A stretch of DNA of 64,000 nt, taken from contig CAWFBW010000007.1 of the NCBI GenBank assembly GCA_963814165.1, positions 558,001-622,000 of the forward strand. The letters are read 5' to 3'. Positions 62,691 through 64,000 of the stretch are shown piece after piece. Position numbers and translations under genes: made by a program. Each line of letters begins with the position of its first letter. Positions within the stretch are counted from its first letter, which is position 1. Below the pieces are notes generated by a model that was not told the DNA's origin, did not search any database, and was given only the letters and a program-made list of their open reading frames with translations. Source of the stretch: DASRAA01 sp963814165 (GTDB lineage: Bacteria > Acidobacteriota > Terriglobia > Terriglobales > Acidobacteriaceae).

Positions 62691-64000
62691 ATGCTCTTGG
62701 CCTATTTTAGGAAATCGATTTTGTTGGCAGCGACAGCCGTCTTTTTCGTCGGTGCGCTGTCCCTCGCGGCGCAGACACCTGTCCAAACCGTTAACATCGA
62801 CGCAACCGCGACGGCTCGCCCATTCCCCCACTTCTGGGAAGAGATGTTCGGGTCGGGCCGTGCCATTCTGACGCTGCGCGATTCATGGCGCCGCGATGCG
62901 CACGAAGTAAAGCAGATCACGGGCTTCCAATACGTGCGCTTCCACGCCATCCTCGACGACGAGGTCGGTGTTTACGACGAAGATAAAGATGGCAAGCCGA
63001 TCTACAATTTCTCCTACGTCGACCAGATCTACGACGAACTGTTGGCCGCAGGTATCAAGCCATTTGTCGAAATCAGCTTCATGCCAAAGAAGCTTGCCTC
63101 GCGTGATGAGCTTTTTGGGTTCTGGTACAAGCCTAACAACACTCCGCCCAAGGATTACGCCAAGTGGGATGCCCTGGTTTCGGCGTTCTGCACGCACTTG
63201 GTCGAACGCTACGGTATTGACGAAGTGGCCTCGTGGTACTTCGAGGTCTGGAATGAACCCAACATCGACTTCTGGGCCGGCAATCCCAAACAGGAGACCT
63301 ATTTCGAGCTGTACGACCACACCGCCAAGGCCGTGAAGGCCGCCAACGCGCGTCTCCGGGTAGGCGGCCCTTCCACGGCGCAAGCGGCATGGGTTGACGC
63401 GATGATCGCGCACGCAACAACGAAGAACGTGCCTCTCGATTTCGTCTCAACCCACGTCTATGGCAACGACACCTCGAAAGACGTGTTTAAGACCGAGGAA
63501 CACATTCCGCGCAACCAGATGGTATGCCGTGCGGTCAAGATGGTGCACGAACAGATCAAAGCGTCAGCCCGTCCTGATATCCCATTGTTCTGGAGCGAAT
63601 TCAACGCCGCCTACGACAACACCGTCGAGGTGACCGACTCGATCTACATGGGACCCTTCATGGCAAACACAATCAGCCAATGCGACGGAATGACAGAAGC
63701 CATGTCCTACTGGAACCTCTCCGACGTCTTCGAAGAGCAGGGCGTGGTGAAAAGCCGTTTTATGGCGGCTTTGGATTGATTGCCGCCGGCGGAATCCCTA
63801 AACCCGCCTTTTACGCATTTGAGGTGCTGCACTCACTCGGTAATCAGCGTATAGCCAACGACGATCCCAACGTTCTCGTCACCAAAGCCAAGGACGGCAC
63901 GCTGGTATTGGCCGCATGGAACCTGGTCAACCCTGGTGACCAAGGCTCGCCCAAGACGATGCAAATCGAATTCAAAGGCGTGCAGCAGGGCGCCGCGGTT
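62691..64000 (+). CDS. GH39-like glycoside hydrolase, secreted (one frameshift; 3' end outside window)
   Basis: The gene starts at the ATG at 62691 (GAGGTAG upstream) and runs off the right edge. A signal peptide (LLAATAVFFVGALSLAAQ) leads to a barrel close to that of the enzyme at 54270-55803: FPHFWEEMFGSGRAILTLRD, acid/base Glu189 in FEVWNEPNIDFWAG and nucleophile Glu303 in PLFWSEFNAAYD. At about 63752 one A is missing in a run (GTGGTGAAAAGCC), which yields a stop at 63777; the correct frame continues KPFYGGFGLIAAGGIPKPAF to the end. It is downstream of GH144. Confidence 0.88.

Overview
The window looks like chromosomal DNA of an acidobacterium, probably class Terriglobia (Koribacter/Sulfotelmatobacter-like). 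This is inferred from GC-rich coding, a large MacB/FtsX-type orphan permease of the ADOP kind, a 1181-residue Oar-like outer-membrane receptor with a carboxypeptidase-regulatory-like N-terminus, a CRTAC1/ASPIC-UnbV protein beside a TPR protein, many secreted TPR proteins, and several families of short dispersed intergenic repeats. I saw no rRNA, tRNA, CRISPR array or intact mobile element.

Layout. 0-6 kb: the 3' end of an MscS channel gene, a STAS anti-sigma antagonist, a repeat-rich non-coding stretch with a decayed IS110-type transposase whose C-terminal part is duplicated, a two-TM protein paired with a secreted HExxH protease, and a PEP-CTERM protein. 6-10 kb: two gene fragments (3' end of an acyl-CoA dehydrogenase, 3' end of pyrF), a TPR protein, intact pyrF, and an RlpA-like protein. 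10-20.8 kb: thiD, the ADOP permease, a TPR protein, a PspC protein, pepD, then a signalling group (a cyclic-nucleotide-binding protein without HTH, an OmpR-type regulator, a free-standing histidine-kinase dimerisation-like domain) and a FliA/SigB-type sigma factor. 20.8-33.6 kb: sugar metabolism (GH3 beta-glucosidase with many frameshifts, M19 dipeptidase, GH42 beta-galactosidase, GH13 amylase, SLC45-like transporter, malQ) plus a cytochrome c and an aminotransferase. 33.7-36.1 kb: cydAB. 36.3-46.1 kb: a secreted protein, a GAF-GGDEF protein, a RodZ-like protein, kdsD, a cation/proton antiporter, yjbQ, galKT and a TPR protein. 46.6-48.5 kb: a truncated response regulator abutting a truncated fliM, then cheX and cheY. 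48.7-64 kb: a polysaccharide locus with two GH144-type enzymes, two GH39-like enzymes, a LacI regulator, an Oar/TonB-type receptor and a CRTAC1/TPR pair.

How parts work together. The LacI regulator has an 18-bp sequence in its own divergent promoter region (shared with the first GH39-like gene) that is repeated, on the other strand, upstream of the receptor. This suggests one regulon for uptake and hydrolysis of a glycan, possibly beta-1,2-glucan. Perfect or near-perfect TGTGA-N6-TCACA palindromes lie upstream of cydA, cytochrome c and both OmpR-type regulators, pointing to a CRP-family regulon linking respiration and signalling.

Caution. At least seven conserved genes are split by single-base indels (pepD, sigma factor, GH3, M19, cydA and both GH39-like genes). 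Flanking residues are well conserved, so many may be sequencing or assembly errors rather than true pseudogenes.
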